This document shows, piece by piece, positions 47,411 through 57,235 of a DNA stretch of 64,000 nt. Below the pieces are notes generated by a model that did no database searches, was not told where the DNA came from, and saw nothing but the letters and a program-made list of their open reading frames with translations. The first letter of the stretch is position 1. Every line of letters begins with the position of its first letter. This DNA is from Castor canadensis (taxonomy: Eukaryota > Chordata > Mammalia > Rodentia > Castoridae), in contig NC_133391.1 of NCBI RefSeq assembly GCF_047511655.1, positions 103,267,384 through 103,331,383 of the forward strand, given 5' to 3'. The position numbers and the translations under genes are program-made.

Positions 47411-48040
47411 AAAACAACTCCCCCACTTTTATATATTTTTCTACATGGATAAAAATTGCCACATCCTATTTCACTATAAATTTCATCTTTTTACTAATCT
47501 AAAACTTTACCTTTGTTAAAAATCAAGTTTCTTTGTATGTGTGGGCTTTTGCCAGGCTCTTTTGTTTAGAATCTTTTTCAGTCTCTGTGGCAATAGGTTG
47601 AAAGTAATTATTCTTTTTAGATAACTTGTTTTATTTACCCACATGCAATTCTCATAGGGCATTTGAAAATTATACAGGGTATGAACCAAATCTTCCTTAT
47701 TTGGCACTTCTTTGTGCATTGTGGGACATTTTGAGACACCACCCACTGCCAATATGCACCAACAGAACCCCCAGTCATTGTAACAACCAGACATGTCCAT
47801 TAAAGTTACCAAAATGGGTCCCAGGAAAGTCCCATCTCTATTAATGTGTCTTATTACTAAAGAACAATGAAAAAGGTATGGGCCAAGTTAGGTTGCCCTG
47901 TAATACTAATGCATAAAAATAGATGTAAAAGAGAAAGAAAGACCCAGACTTTGGTTGAGTAGAGACAACAGTAGGGACAAATAGAACTACATATTTTGTT
48001 CAAAAAGTATTAAGGGGCTGTTGGAAATAACTCAATCTAA
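47411..48040. other. Unassigned DNA, no gene seen
   Basis: A minus-strand 98-codon ORF at 47516-47812 and an overlapping plus-strand 72-codon ORF show no recognisable domain and no splice context. No repeat assigned. Confidence 0.45.
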
Positions 48041-48044
48041 TAAT

Positions 48045-48512
48045 AGATGATGTATTCCAATTTCTTATTCAGAATGGTCTTAACAATCCTTAGCCCTTTG
48101 CTCTTCCATTTTTAATCAGCAGGTCAAGTTGCACTTAAAATCTATTTAGAAATTGTTTTCAGTTTTATTGACAAATTTGAGATTTGTCATCTTTGTGACA
48201 TAGAACCTTTCAATTTATCAACTTCTCTCCATTTATTTGTTTGGTTAATGTTAATAAGTCTTATTTTTCTCTATAAATTTTTATGGACTTTTGCTAGATT
48301 TTCTTAGGCATTCTAGGTAATAATATGTGTGTTATTAATAAATGTTTTACTTTATAATTTCTAGTACACATACTTCAACTTCTTTTTCTTGGTTTATTCT
48401 GCTGGCCATGACTACTAATACAGTCACGAATAGAAGTTATACCTTGTACCACTGGCTTGCTCCTAATGTTGTAGGATAAATACAAAATATTTCACTATTA
48501 AGAATAATGCTT
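48045..48512 (-). mobile_element. Ancient L1 remnant, left of SINE
   Basis: ATAGAACCTTTCAATTTATC, TTAGGCATTCTAGGTAATAA and GTTTATTCTGCTGGCCATGA follow, with strong decay, the reversed ORF2 reverse-transcriptase region of old mammalian L1s. Confidence 0.55.
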
Positions 48513-48514
48513 GA

Positions 48515-48599
48515 TGCTGGCAGAGTGGCTTAAGTGGTAGAGCACCTGCCTAGCAAGGGTGAGGCCCTGAGTTCAAACCCCAGTACTGTCAAAAGAAAA
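48515..48599 (+). mobile_element. ID-like tRNA-derived SINE monomer
   Basis: GGCAGAGTGGCTTAAGTGGT holds box A and CCTGAGTTCAAACCCCAGTA holds box B. A short A-rich tail follows. It is the best-preserved ID-like monomer here and looks relatively young. Confidence 0.95.
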
Positions 48600-49960
48600 T
48601 TAATAGAATGATATTTGCTATAGGTTTTTTTCTAAATATCTTTATCCAGTTAAGGAAGATTCACTATATTGTTTTGTGAGGTAAGAAATTCTATTACACT
48701 TTTTCTTTTTGTCTGGAAAAGTCCTGTCATCTTGTTGTCAATAGATGTTTTCCTGGGCATAATTCATTGATTGTGTAGTTATTTCCCCCATCACATTGAA
48801 TATATAATTCTATTGAAATCTGGCTAGGAAAGAATCAATCATGAAGCTATCATTTATTCTTTAGAAAACAGTTTGACTTTTTAATTCTTGCAAGATTTTT
48901 CTATCTTTTGTGTTCTGTGGGTTCATTCTAATGAATCTAAGTGAGAATTTTTTTTCTTTGATCTAATGGAAATTTTGGGGCATTTTGAATGTGTGGATTG
49001 ATGTCTTTCATTTGTAGAAGATAATGATCATAAATTGTCTTTGAAGAGATCGTCTTTACCTTAGTTCTCCTCTTCTATTTATATTCCTGGAAACTCAGGT
49101 CGTATATTATGATTTTTTTTTTTAGATCATGCAAATTATGTGAATTAAGCTGTAAACCTATGTGAAAGGTAGCTTTTGGTTATAAATACTTTAAACTTTT
49201 TAGGCTTTTGGGAGGAGATCACAGATTTTTTTTAGGTTTTTTAATCAAACTCATCATCTGTTCACTAGTTATATTTTTATGTATCCTTGATCTATTATTA
49301 AGTCCATTAATTTCAATTATATATTTTATAATTTATATTATATACTTTAAATTTCAATTATGTATTTTTATTTTCATGAGTTCTCCTTGGTTATTTTTCA
49401 AATTTGCTTATTTCCTTTAATATTGAACTGATTCTTCTATTCAGATTTTGATGCTTCTTTTATCTTAAACATGTTATGGTATTTGCTTAATATTTTATAT
49501 TGACAAATCCAGTCCTCCTATTTTGTGCTTCCATTTCATATCTTTATGTGGGGAGGGGATGAATGGGGATTAAATTTTGGACTATGATCTTATGTTTCTT
49601 AGAGTACCATCTCTGGAAAGTATTTCAGTCCAAGTAGAAAAACAGGTGTTCATGTGAGAATTTCCCTTTTCTTCTTGGCATATGTATGTATGATCTCTTG
49701 GAAATGATGTAAATTCAGTTTTGGGTTTGAGATTCTCAGAGTAGTTACATGTGTGAATTTAGCTACAAAAAACTAGCTTTTTCTTATTAGATCTCAGGGG
49801 GACTATCTTTCACTTCACTTTGACTATGCTTGGAGCTCCAGGGTTATAGTGATTTAAGAACTTTTCTCTTAGCTCCTTACCTTGAGTAGGCCTTGACCTA
49901 TGTCTTTTGTCCCTTGGGTTCTAAAAGACCATGCCAAAAATTTTTTGTTTACTTTGTTTA
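48600..49960 (-). mobile_element. Ancient L1 remnant, right of SINE
   Basis: TTTTCCTGGGCATAATTCAT, ATTGATGTCTTTCATTTGTA and TCCTGGAAACTCAGGTCGTA resemble a reversed old L1 ORF1 region and leader. Phrase order matches the expected direction, running 5' toward higher coordinates. The part beyond 49460 is much less certain. Confidence 0.45.
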
Positions 49961-50090
49961 CTAAATCCCTTCAGATTCTGAAGTCATCTTAACACTATTT
50001 CACACCCTCACTGAAGTTTTAGTCTGGATCTTCCTTATTTTTTGTGAATTAATCAAGTTGAGATGATAACATTACATATTCAGAAGTTTT

Positions 50091-50134
50091 TCAGTGAGAG
50101 AGTGGGCGTGTCTTATTACCCACTCTCTCACTGA
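50091..50134. repeat. Perfect 16-bp hairpin
   Basis: TCAGTGAGAGAGTGGG (50091-50106), a 12-base loop, and the exact reverse complement CCCACTCTCTCACTGA (50119-50134). A partial third copy of the arm (AGAGAGTGAGAAG) follows at once. Confidence 0.97.
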
Positions 50135-50146
50135 AGAGAGTGAGAA

Positions 50147-50207
50147 GTTTAACTGTTTGCTTTCAAATAGCAAATAGTTAAACTATTTGCTTTTCAAATA
50201 GCAAATA
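50147..50207. repeat. Two-copy 30/31-bp tandem repeat with inverted ends
   Basis: Unit 1 (50147-50176) and unit 2 (50177-50207) share the ending CAAATAGCAAATA and differ at a few bases. Unit 1 starts GTTTAACT, and unit 2 contains AGTTAAAC across the join, so the pair is also partly palindromic. Confidence 0.93.
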
Positions 50208-51431
50208 TTGATGGGAAACTGAGAAGAGAAAGTTAGCCTTGGCTCCAGTAACTTCCTTATGATGGAGTAGCCTTAGCATAAGCAGGATAGCAAGGGGAGT
50301 AGCTCCTCACAGTACAGAGTTACAAGGGACTGAGACCAATGAGAGCTGCTCTTGTCATAAAGATTTATTTTTGTGAGGGCCCTAGAAGTTGCACTGCCCA
50401 GTATTTTAAAAAAAGAGTAGTAAAGTCAGCATGTGTATCACAGACAGTGTTGTTGGATAAAATATAAGACATTTAGTTAAATTTGAATTTTGGATGAACA
50501 ATGAATTTTTAAAAATATATCTCAATATTTCCTTTCATCCAGTCATCTCCCATATTATATATATATAAAGTAGTACTGGGTTGGGTGGTGTATGTGATTT
50601 ATAAGCACTCTGTTTTAACCAAGTAAATGCCTTAGCTAAGTACCCCTTTGACTTTACTGGGAGATACAAATAACCTAGAAGACCCTGTCACAGTGGAGAT
50701 CTGATTCAGTAGGGTTGAGGTAGAACATGAGGTTCCATGTTTCTGGTCTGTCAACATGAGAACTTCACTGCAAATAAGGGAAATTTTAAGCAATAATCTT
50801 TCCTCAACAGACAAGAACTTGCTGGATCCTTCAAAGAAAAATATTTTTCTAACTTTTGAACTTTGTTATTAAGCAGCATGTATGTAAATGTCATTGATAA
50901 AATGTGGCTATGTATTTGGTAGCTAGCATTTCCTGAAGCATATTCTAAAAATACCACCTCACTATTTAAAATGCTGAGGTATTAGAACCATCTTTTGTTC
51001 CCTTGACCACTTTATACAGATATAACTAGTTCAGGATACTTACAGGTATCCAGATTAATATAAATTTGCCATATGTGATATTCCCAGGAACAGGTCAATA
51101 GATATTCCAAGGGAAGGAGTTATTTACAACAAACAAATTTACATAACTTCACAATTTATGCCTGTATATCTCTTTATGTTTGAGGCAGAACCTGGACTAG
51201 TGTTTGGAAACCATGCAGCTTCTAGTGTAGCAAGTGCATTGAGGGAGTTTTATATGTGTTGGACTGTCATATGAACTGTGTGTAACTTTAAATGGAAAAA
51301 ACTTTACAGTGATAGAATTACAGAGACATGCTGGAATAATTTCCATATATGTTTACTATCTTTCTCCCTATTCTCTAACCAGTCCTAGGATATCTTTATA
51401 AAAAACAGATGCAGATTTCTGAAATGAATGG
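50208..51431. other. Unique DNA, no gene seen
   Basis: No recognised repeat. ORFs of 60-68 codons on the minus strand lack known domains. Confidence 0.5.
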
Positions 51432-51432
51432 A

Positions 51433-51530
51433 GTACCTCTTTTATTATTATTTTTGTCATGCTGGGTGGGGGTACATTGTAGCATTTACTAAGGTTCTTA
51501 CAATGTATCAAATGAGGTTAGATTTTCCAA
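51433..51530 (-). mobile_element. L1 3' terminus
   Basis: TGCTGGGTGGGGGTACATTG, TAGCATTTACTAAGGTTCTT and ACAATGTATCAAATGAGG are the reverse complement of the terminus seen at 32.6 kb. A short 5'-truncated copy. Confidence 0.7.
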
Positions 51531-52599
51531 CAGTTTGTTAAGGTCTAGAAATGTTCACTTCATCCTTTTGAAAGCCTGTTTTCAGTTTTTCCATGAAATG
51601 AGTGCATCATTGAAATTCATGAAAGGTTAAGATTGTTCAGCAAAATCCAATATGACATTACTAATGAGTATGAGCCTCCTATCACTTTACCATTGGGTCT
51701 TTTTTTGTCTCACTGTGAATTTTTGTAACTTTGAAGTTTCTTTTTATACCATGGTATTTCAATATTGGTTATTGTTTTCTATTATTCTAAAATATTATTT
51801 CTGTTATTTTTACTAGAAGTGACATGAAAATAGATACAGATCATGATATATTTAAAAGGCAACAATCTATAAATCTATTTTTTCCAAATTCATCAAATGG
51901 CATTTCTTTTGCATGAGAATGACTATATCTCATTAATAGCTTCTGTGGTATAACTCTGTAATTAATATTTATATATTAGCTTCAGTATCTGTTCTTAAGG
52001 AAAAATAGAATTATATAGCATAAAATTGAATATTTTAAAGCATTCAAATAAACCAAAAATATTTCCTCAAAAATGTGTTGAAAGGATGTACAATTCAGCA
52101 TGTGATTTTAATTAATGTCCAAGTAACTAAAAATGTATTTAGTTCATAAAGAAAACATATTGACATCTAATTATGGATCATAGAATTTGGTGCAGCAAAA
52201 CTGTAGAGCATCTGTTCAGTGAAAACATAATCATGGAGAATACAAAGTGGCACAATATATAATGAAAAATTGAAATAATGCACAAATAAGACCATTAAAA
52301 AATCACAGTGTGAAACCAAATAGTGTTGAGATTTAACAAGAGAGGATTGGAAGTTCTAGATTTTCTGATAACAGAAATTGTCAAGTTCATACAAAATGTA
52401 ATGTGTTGATTTTAATTGTAATGCATCAGAATATATTCTATGTTCTCTTTTAATGGAATTCAGCCTTTTAAAGTAGAAAGGAGAAATTGGTACCATTAGC
52501 CCAGTTTCATATTTTTAGACAAATAATATGTATAGATTGAGCTAATGATTATTTTTTGATAAATCATTTTTCTTTAATTAATAATGGCAAAGGCTAACA
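51531..52599. other. Unique AT-rich DNA, no gene seen
   Basis: No ORF above 60 codons and no assigned repeat. Confidence 0.55.
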
Positions 52600-52811
52600 A
52601 ATGCCATGAATCCTGATTGTATTTTTATCACATCACATCAAATCCTTTTCTCTGTTTTTACTGATGTACTCAGGCCTTCACTTGTCTCATACCTCTCACC
52701 TGATATTTCAGCAGCCTCTCTATGGTCTGCTAACTGGTTTGCTTGGCTCTTGGTAGATCTCAGACCTTTTGACCTCCTTCCCCTTCAACCTATTCTGTTT
52801 ATTACACCAGT
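52600..52811 (+). mobile_element. L2 LINE fragment, left of MER5
   Basis: CCTTCACTTGTCTCATACCT, TTCAGCAGCCTCTCTATGGT and a CT-rich end match the L2 3' half. It resumes at 52982. Confidence 0.6.
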
Positions 52812-52981
52812 GAAGCAATCTTGAATTTGCATTGGAATCACCAGGAAGACTTCACAGAATACTACTTTCCTGCTAGAGGTTCTCAGTTGATCTGAAAAGA
52901 GGCCTGAGAAGTTGGATTTCTCATAAGTTTCCAGGTGATACTGATGCTGTGTGTTCAGAAACTACATTTTGAGGACCACTG
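52812..52981 (+). mobile_element. MER5-like hAT-Charlie DNA transposon
   Basis: TTGCATTGGAATCACCAGGA near the start, CCAGGTGATACTGATGCTGT and TTTGAGGACCACTG at the end are the MER5 hallmarks in the same orientation as the copy at 19.0 kb. It sits inside an L2 element. Confidence 0.8.
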
Positions 52982-53555
52982 TGTTGGAGCCTTGTAAATT
53001 GCCAGTCTTACCCCAATACTCCAATTTTCACAGCCCTTATTAACTTCTATGGTTTCTAGAATCAAGCTAAATTTAACAAGCTATTTAGGTATTGGTAATC
53101 AAATGCTGTCCAAAGTCTTGTCTTCTCAACTTCACATTCTCTCTCTCTGTACAGCTGATGCTTTAGTACATAGAATAACTAATCCATTATTCTCCAAACA
53201 TACTGAATAGTTTTCAACCTTCATCCCTGTGTTATGCTATTCCACTTCACCTGAAAAACCCTTTTACTTTATGTCTACTTATCAGTCTTTCAATTTTTTG
53301 CACAAATACTTCCTCTACCAGCATCCCTAATTCTCTCATTTATTTAAGTTACAAGTAATGTATCATTTCTCTGAACTCTTTGCATTTCATTTCCCTTACA
53401 TTAAACTCTACATTGTTTACTTGTGTTATTTTTATTTGAATACATATCTAAATTCTATTAGCTTGTAAGGTTTTTCAGACCTTGAGTTTTATCCTTTTTT
53501 TTTCCAGTACAATGTTTTACAAATAGAAGTTACTAATAAATGGGTGTGAATTTCT
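52982..53555 (+). mobile_element. L2 LINE fragment with 3' end
   Basis: ATTCCACTTCACCTGAAAAA, CACAAATACTTCCTCTACCA, TTAGCTTGTAAGGTTTTTCA and TAGAAGTTACTAATAAATGG give the L2 3' half through to its terminal region. Confidence 0.65.
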
Positions 53556-53589
53556 GTTATTTATATAATAATTATGTAGAGGGTAGTGG

Positions 53590-53800
53590 TAAAGGTGATG
53601 ATAATCATAAGAGCAACAAATATCTGCTACACTTTAACTACATGGCTGGTCACCATTCTAGCTTCACACATTATTTTATTGAACTTCCTCTTAATCCCAG
53701 CAGATATCTCCATCCCCATTTTATAGGTGAAGAAACTGAGGCACCAAGAAGTTGAGTAATGTGTCCATAGTCAAGTAAGTGGAATCGCTTGCATATGATA
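53590..53800 (-). mobile_element. MIR SINE
   Basis: CATCCCCATTTTATAGGTGA, AGAAACTGAGGCACCAAGAA, GTTGAGTAATGTGTCCATAG and CAAGTAAGTGGA form the reversed MIR core, well preserved for its age. Confidence 0.9.
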
Positions 53801-54611
53801 CCAGGAAGTAAGATTTATGAGTTTAGTTCCCCAATTTTTTAGTTAATAGAGATGCTAGTATCATAAAAATAGAGATGCTTAAAACTTTGACAAAGAAGGA
53901 AGGAGGTGTCTACAATATATTATCTTGTGGATTAAAAAACTTATTAAACAACGATGATCACTGACTCATAATTTGGTAGCAGAGTGACCCTGAATATTCT
54001 TCCAGTTGTAATTCATCCACTTCAGCTATGTAGTCTTTTATGTACATGAAAAACCTGCAAGGAATGCAACATACCCACTGCCTATGACAGCATATTAAGG
54101 CAAGTTTCTCTTAGAATGGACCATCAGCTCATACTATGTTGGGTGTTGGGAAAAATGAGGAGAATGCCAGAATTAATCCGAGTCAACTAAATCTTCAAAT
54201 ATACTTCTTTGTTTATTTCATCACTTGTCTCAATTTTCATGCTTATGAGCACAAGAGACTACATTCTGTTTCATTACCACTATAATTATTTCTCCCTTTT
54301 TAATGAAGTTTTTCTTTTAACTACCACTCCATTATTTTCACAGGGCAATAGATTTAAGATATGTACAAAATGATAATTAAATGAAAAATTCTCCAGAGCA
54401 TTTTCATTATTTTGTGTATTGCTAATGTGCTTTGCAAGATGGCTTACAGTCATATGAGCCCCTCACAGACTGGCCTGGGGTATATATTGGCCATATTTTT
54501 TTTGGTCAATATATTGCCACAGCTACAAGCTTTTGGACAACTTCTTTCCAAAATCACAGTGGACACAATTTGGCCTTCAGTCATTAAGTATGTGTACAAA
54601 TGTAAAGTAAT
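53801..54611. other. Unique DNA, no gene seen
   Basis: A 112-codon ORF at 54412-54750 extends into the MER2 element. It has no recognised domain and is not called. Confidence 0.5.
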
Positions 54612-54952
54612 TATAATCCTTCTTCAGTATCCATGGGGAAGATTAGCTCCAGGAACCCCCACAGATTCCAAAATCTGTGGCTATTTGAGTCCTTTATATA
54701 AAATGGTATACTATTTGCATAAAACTTATACATATTCTACTGTATTTTGAGTCATTTCCAGATTACTTGTGGTACTTAATATGATATAAATGCTATTTAA
54801 GTCATTATTATACTGTATTGTGTAGGGAATAATGGTAAAAAAAAAAAGTCTTTGCATCTTCAGTGCAGACAAAACTTGTTAAAAAATATTTTTGATCTGT
54901 AGTTCATTGAATCCCTGGAATGAAAACCTATAGATACAGAGGACTGACTGTA
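54612..54952 (+). mobile_element. MER2-like Tigger DNA transposon, near full length
   Basis: CTTCAGTATCCATGGGGAAG and CCAGGAACCCCCACAGATTC at the left, TTATATAAAATGGTATACTA and TACTGTATTGTGTAGGGAAT in the middle, and GATACAGAGGACTGACTGTA at the right. The outer ends are decayed inverted repeats flanked by TA. It is about 340 bp, close to the non-autonomous MER2 length. Confidence 0.88.
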
Positions 54953-55838
54953 CCTGATCAAACTGTCATGGGGAATGGATGGGATGTGCTCATATCAATA
55001 TTCTAAAATGTTTTTAGAAAAGAAAGTAATATTAAAAGAAAACAAAATGTCTTTGAGTTCCAAAACAAAAAGACACTCTTAGTTTGAGGAATCTTTGGAA
55101 ACCTGAAATCACTCTTTGGAGTGCTGGTTTGGATTGGTGTGTAAAGTAAATAGGAATATGGTGAAAGATAAGAAAAATGTTGAATCATGGACACTTCAGA
55201 GTGTTGGAAGTTTGTTATAATTCAAGTAAAAACAGGATTTGAAGATGGGAGAGTTCTATATGGAGAAATTTGGAATAGTAAAAGATTGACCAAGTTCTTT
55301 CTCACTTTGTGCCCTCTTTTGGCACTCTCTGTACAGACCACTGGAAATTCCCCAATCAGGCAACTATACCTCATGCAATGGGTTTGCTATTTACTTATGA
55401 TAAAAGCAAATTAAGAAAAATACTTTAACATTCTCAGGTTTATTACTGTGTCATTTTAGTCTCCATTCTCTTCTACAGCATGTAGTAATAGGCCCACGCA
55501 TATGAGACATGCTACTCTATGATCTTTACCTTGGTTGTCTAATTATTTAAGATCTTTTGAATGTCCTCACTTACAGTATAAAGTTGACATAACTCCTAAA
55601 AATAAAATATCAAAGTCCATTTTCTTGACTTCAAGTAAAACTCCTTCTTAAATATTCTTTAGGGATACAAATCTGAATTAACTTTAAAGAGTTCCGTGTT
55701 AAGAGAGTTTAAAAAGATTTTCCTTCTGAAACTTTCCCATTATATAACAGCTTACTTTTCTGTGTAGGCATCCCTCCTCAGATCTAATCTAAACCCTCTG
55801 TACTACATTTTATTCTGTTCCTTTTGTTCTGGCTTCAG
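54953..55838. other. Unique DNA, no gene seen
   Basis: A 75-codon ORF at 55187-55414 has no known family. A pyrimidine-rich stretch at 55808-55836 leads into the candidate exon. Confidence 0.5.
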
Positions 55839-55977
55839 CAATGTGAAGAACAGATGGCCATCTTCTGTCAGTACATGAAGACTTTTTCTAAGAAACATTA
55901 AGCCTCCACCAGGCCTCACTTGTTAACACAAAAGTCCATCTCAGGACAGAACCTGGGACACACTTTGAAGTCATCAG
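55839..55977 (+). other. Candidate non-coding exon (splice signals both sides)
   Basis: A strong acceptor pattern (ATTCTGTTCCTTTTGTTCTG then GCTTCAG) ends at 55838, and a strong donor CAG|GTAAAT follows at 55977. A CTAAT branch-like motif lies about 50 bases upstream. The 139-bp segment has stops in all three frames (the longest frame reads 19 codons before TAA), so any role would be in a non-coding RNA or an untranslated exon. Chance pairs of this kind occur in introns. Confidence 0.25.
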
Positions 55978-56329
55978 GTAAATCTTGAAGACTAAGTTTC
56001 TTTTTTCCTTACATTCATCACTTAATATCTTCTATTTTTCTCAACCTTAGCTTATGAAACAAATTTCAGATATATAACTGTTAACCTTATTTAGTTAAAG
56101 GTGTAAATGACTACTAAAAGGTAAAATATAGGCTATTGGGAAAGTATCTTAATTTTAACAAAGCTTAATTTTCTTATATTTAGGCATTAATTGCAGAGTT
56201 ACCATATGTCCAAATTTGATAAGTTAGATATGGGATGACAGAGAATCACTGTCAGCACCTCTGAAGTCATTCTGTACAGGCGATCAGTCAAAGTAATCCA
56301 CCTATAATAGCTCATTTAGTTGTGATTCA
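55978..56329. other. Unique DNA, nothing recognised
   Basis: AT-rich, no ORF and no assigned repeat. Confidence 0.5.
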
Positions 56330-57095
56330 TTCAACCAATATTTACTGAGAATGTAGTGTGTGGTACTGAGAATCCAGTAGTGAATTAGACAATGTTTTGT
56401 AGATCATATATTCTTTGGGGTGTGGAAACATAGTAAACAAACCAACAAGAACAAAAAAGTGCCAGGTGTAAAAAAATGTTAGAGTAGGGTAGGGTGATAT
56501 GAGAGTTACTAACTGCTTATTTCAGATCTGAGAATCAGGACAGACTTTTCATGGAGTGTAGACATTGGAATAGAGATATGGATAAAAAGAAAACAGACTT
56601 GGCCAAAGCCAATGAGGGCGAGTCATGCTCTGGGAGAGACAAGAGACAGTACCAGCCTGTAGACAGGGATGTTCTTGACATGTTAGAAAATCTGGATCTC
56701 ACTGAAAAGAGTCTAGATGATGAGGTTACAGAGAGAAGGAGGGAACAGTGTGGAAACTTAAGATGTCATTCTAAATTAAGTGGGAAACCACTGGAGCCAG
56801 GTCTGATGCATTTTTTATTTTTTTAATGTCTATTGTGTGTTTCATAAAGCATAGAAGCTGGAAGACCAATTAAGATATTGACTATATGAAAGAAAAATAG
56901 TGAGTTGGGATAGGTGATGGTAAAAACATAGGAAAAGATTTCTTCACAAGGGAAGTTGGCAGGGCTTGTTGATGGGTTGAATGTAGAATACGACTGAAAC
57001 ATAAGAGTCAAGTGTAATGCGTAGGCTTAAGGGTTGACTAACTCACCTGTGATGGTTTTGTAATTATTAAGGGAAAAAGAAACAGAGCTAGAAAC
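56330..57095 (+). repeat. Ancient interspersed repeat, family not assigned
   Basis: Starts CCAATATTTACTGAGAATGT, continues with GA-rich phrases, AACCACTGGAGCCAGGTCTG, GGCAGGGCTTGTTGATGGGT and AGAGTCAAGTGTAATGCG. The order fits the same ancestral family suspected at 24.6-25.3 kb. The 91-codon ORF at 56551 is a by-product. Confidence 0.5.
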
Positions 57096-57104
57096 AAACC
57101 CAAG

Positions 57105-57235
57105 ATTGTGTGAGAGTAATTGGGGTCATAGAATTTGAGGTTAGGCATACTTGACTTTAAAACCTGGCTTAGGTACTTCCTAGTTACGTGATCATAAATG
57201 GAGATCAGTATAAATACAGGATTATAAAAATGAAA
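57105..57235 (+). mobile_element. MIR SINE remnant
   Basis: TTGACTTTAAAACCTGGCTT, GGTACTTCCTAGTTACGTGA and GATCAGTATAAATACAGG match the MIR core in sense orientation. Confidence 0.6.

Noticed and set aside
48515..48599. tRNA-like box A and box B considered as a tRNA gene
   Set aside because: The unit lacks a foldable anticodon arm in the right place and has an A-rich tail, so it is a tRNA-derived SINE.
50091..50134. Hairpin considered as a microRNA precursor
   Set aside because: A 16-bp stem with a 12-base loop is too short for a typical precursor, and no further pairing flanks it.
56551..56826. 91-codon ORF with many charged residues
   Set aside because: It lies on the unnamed ancient GA-rich repeat, which readily gives Glu/Arg/Lys-rich frames.
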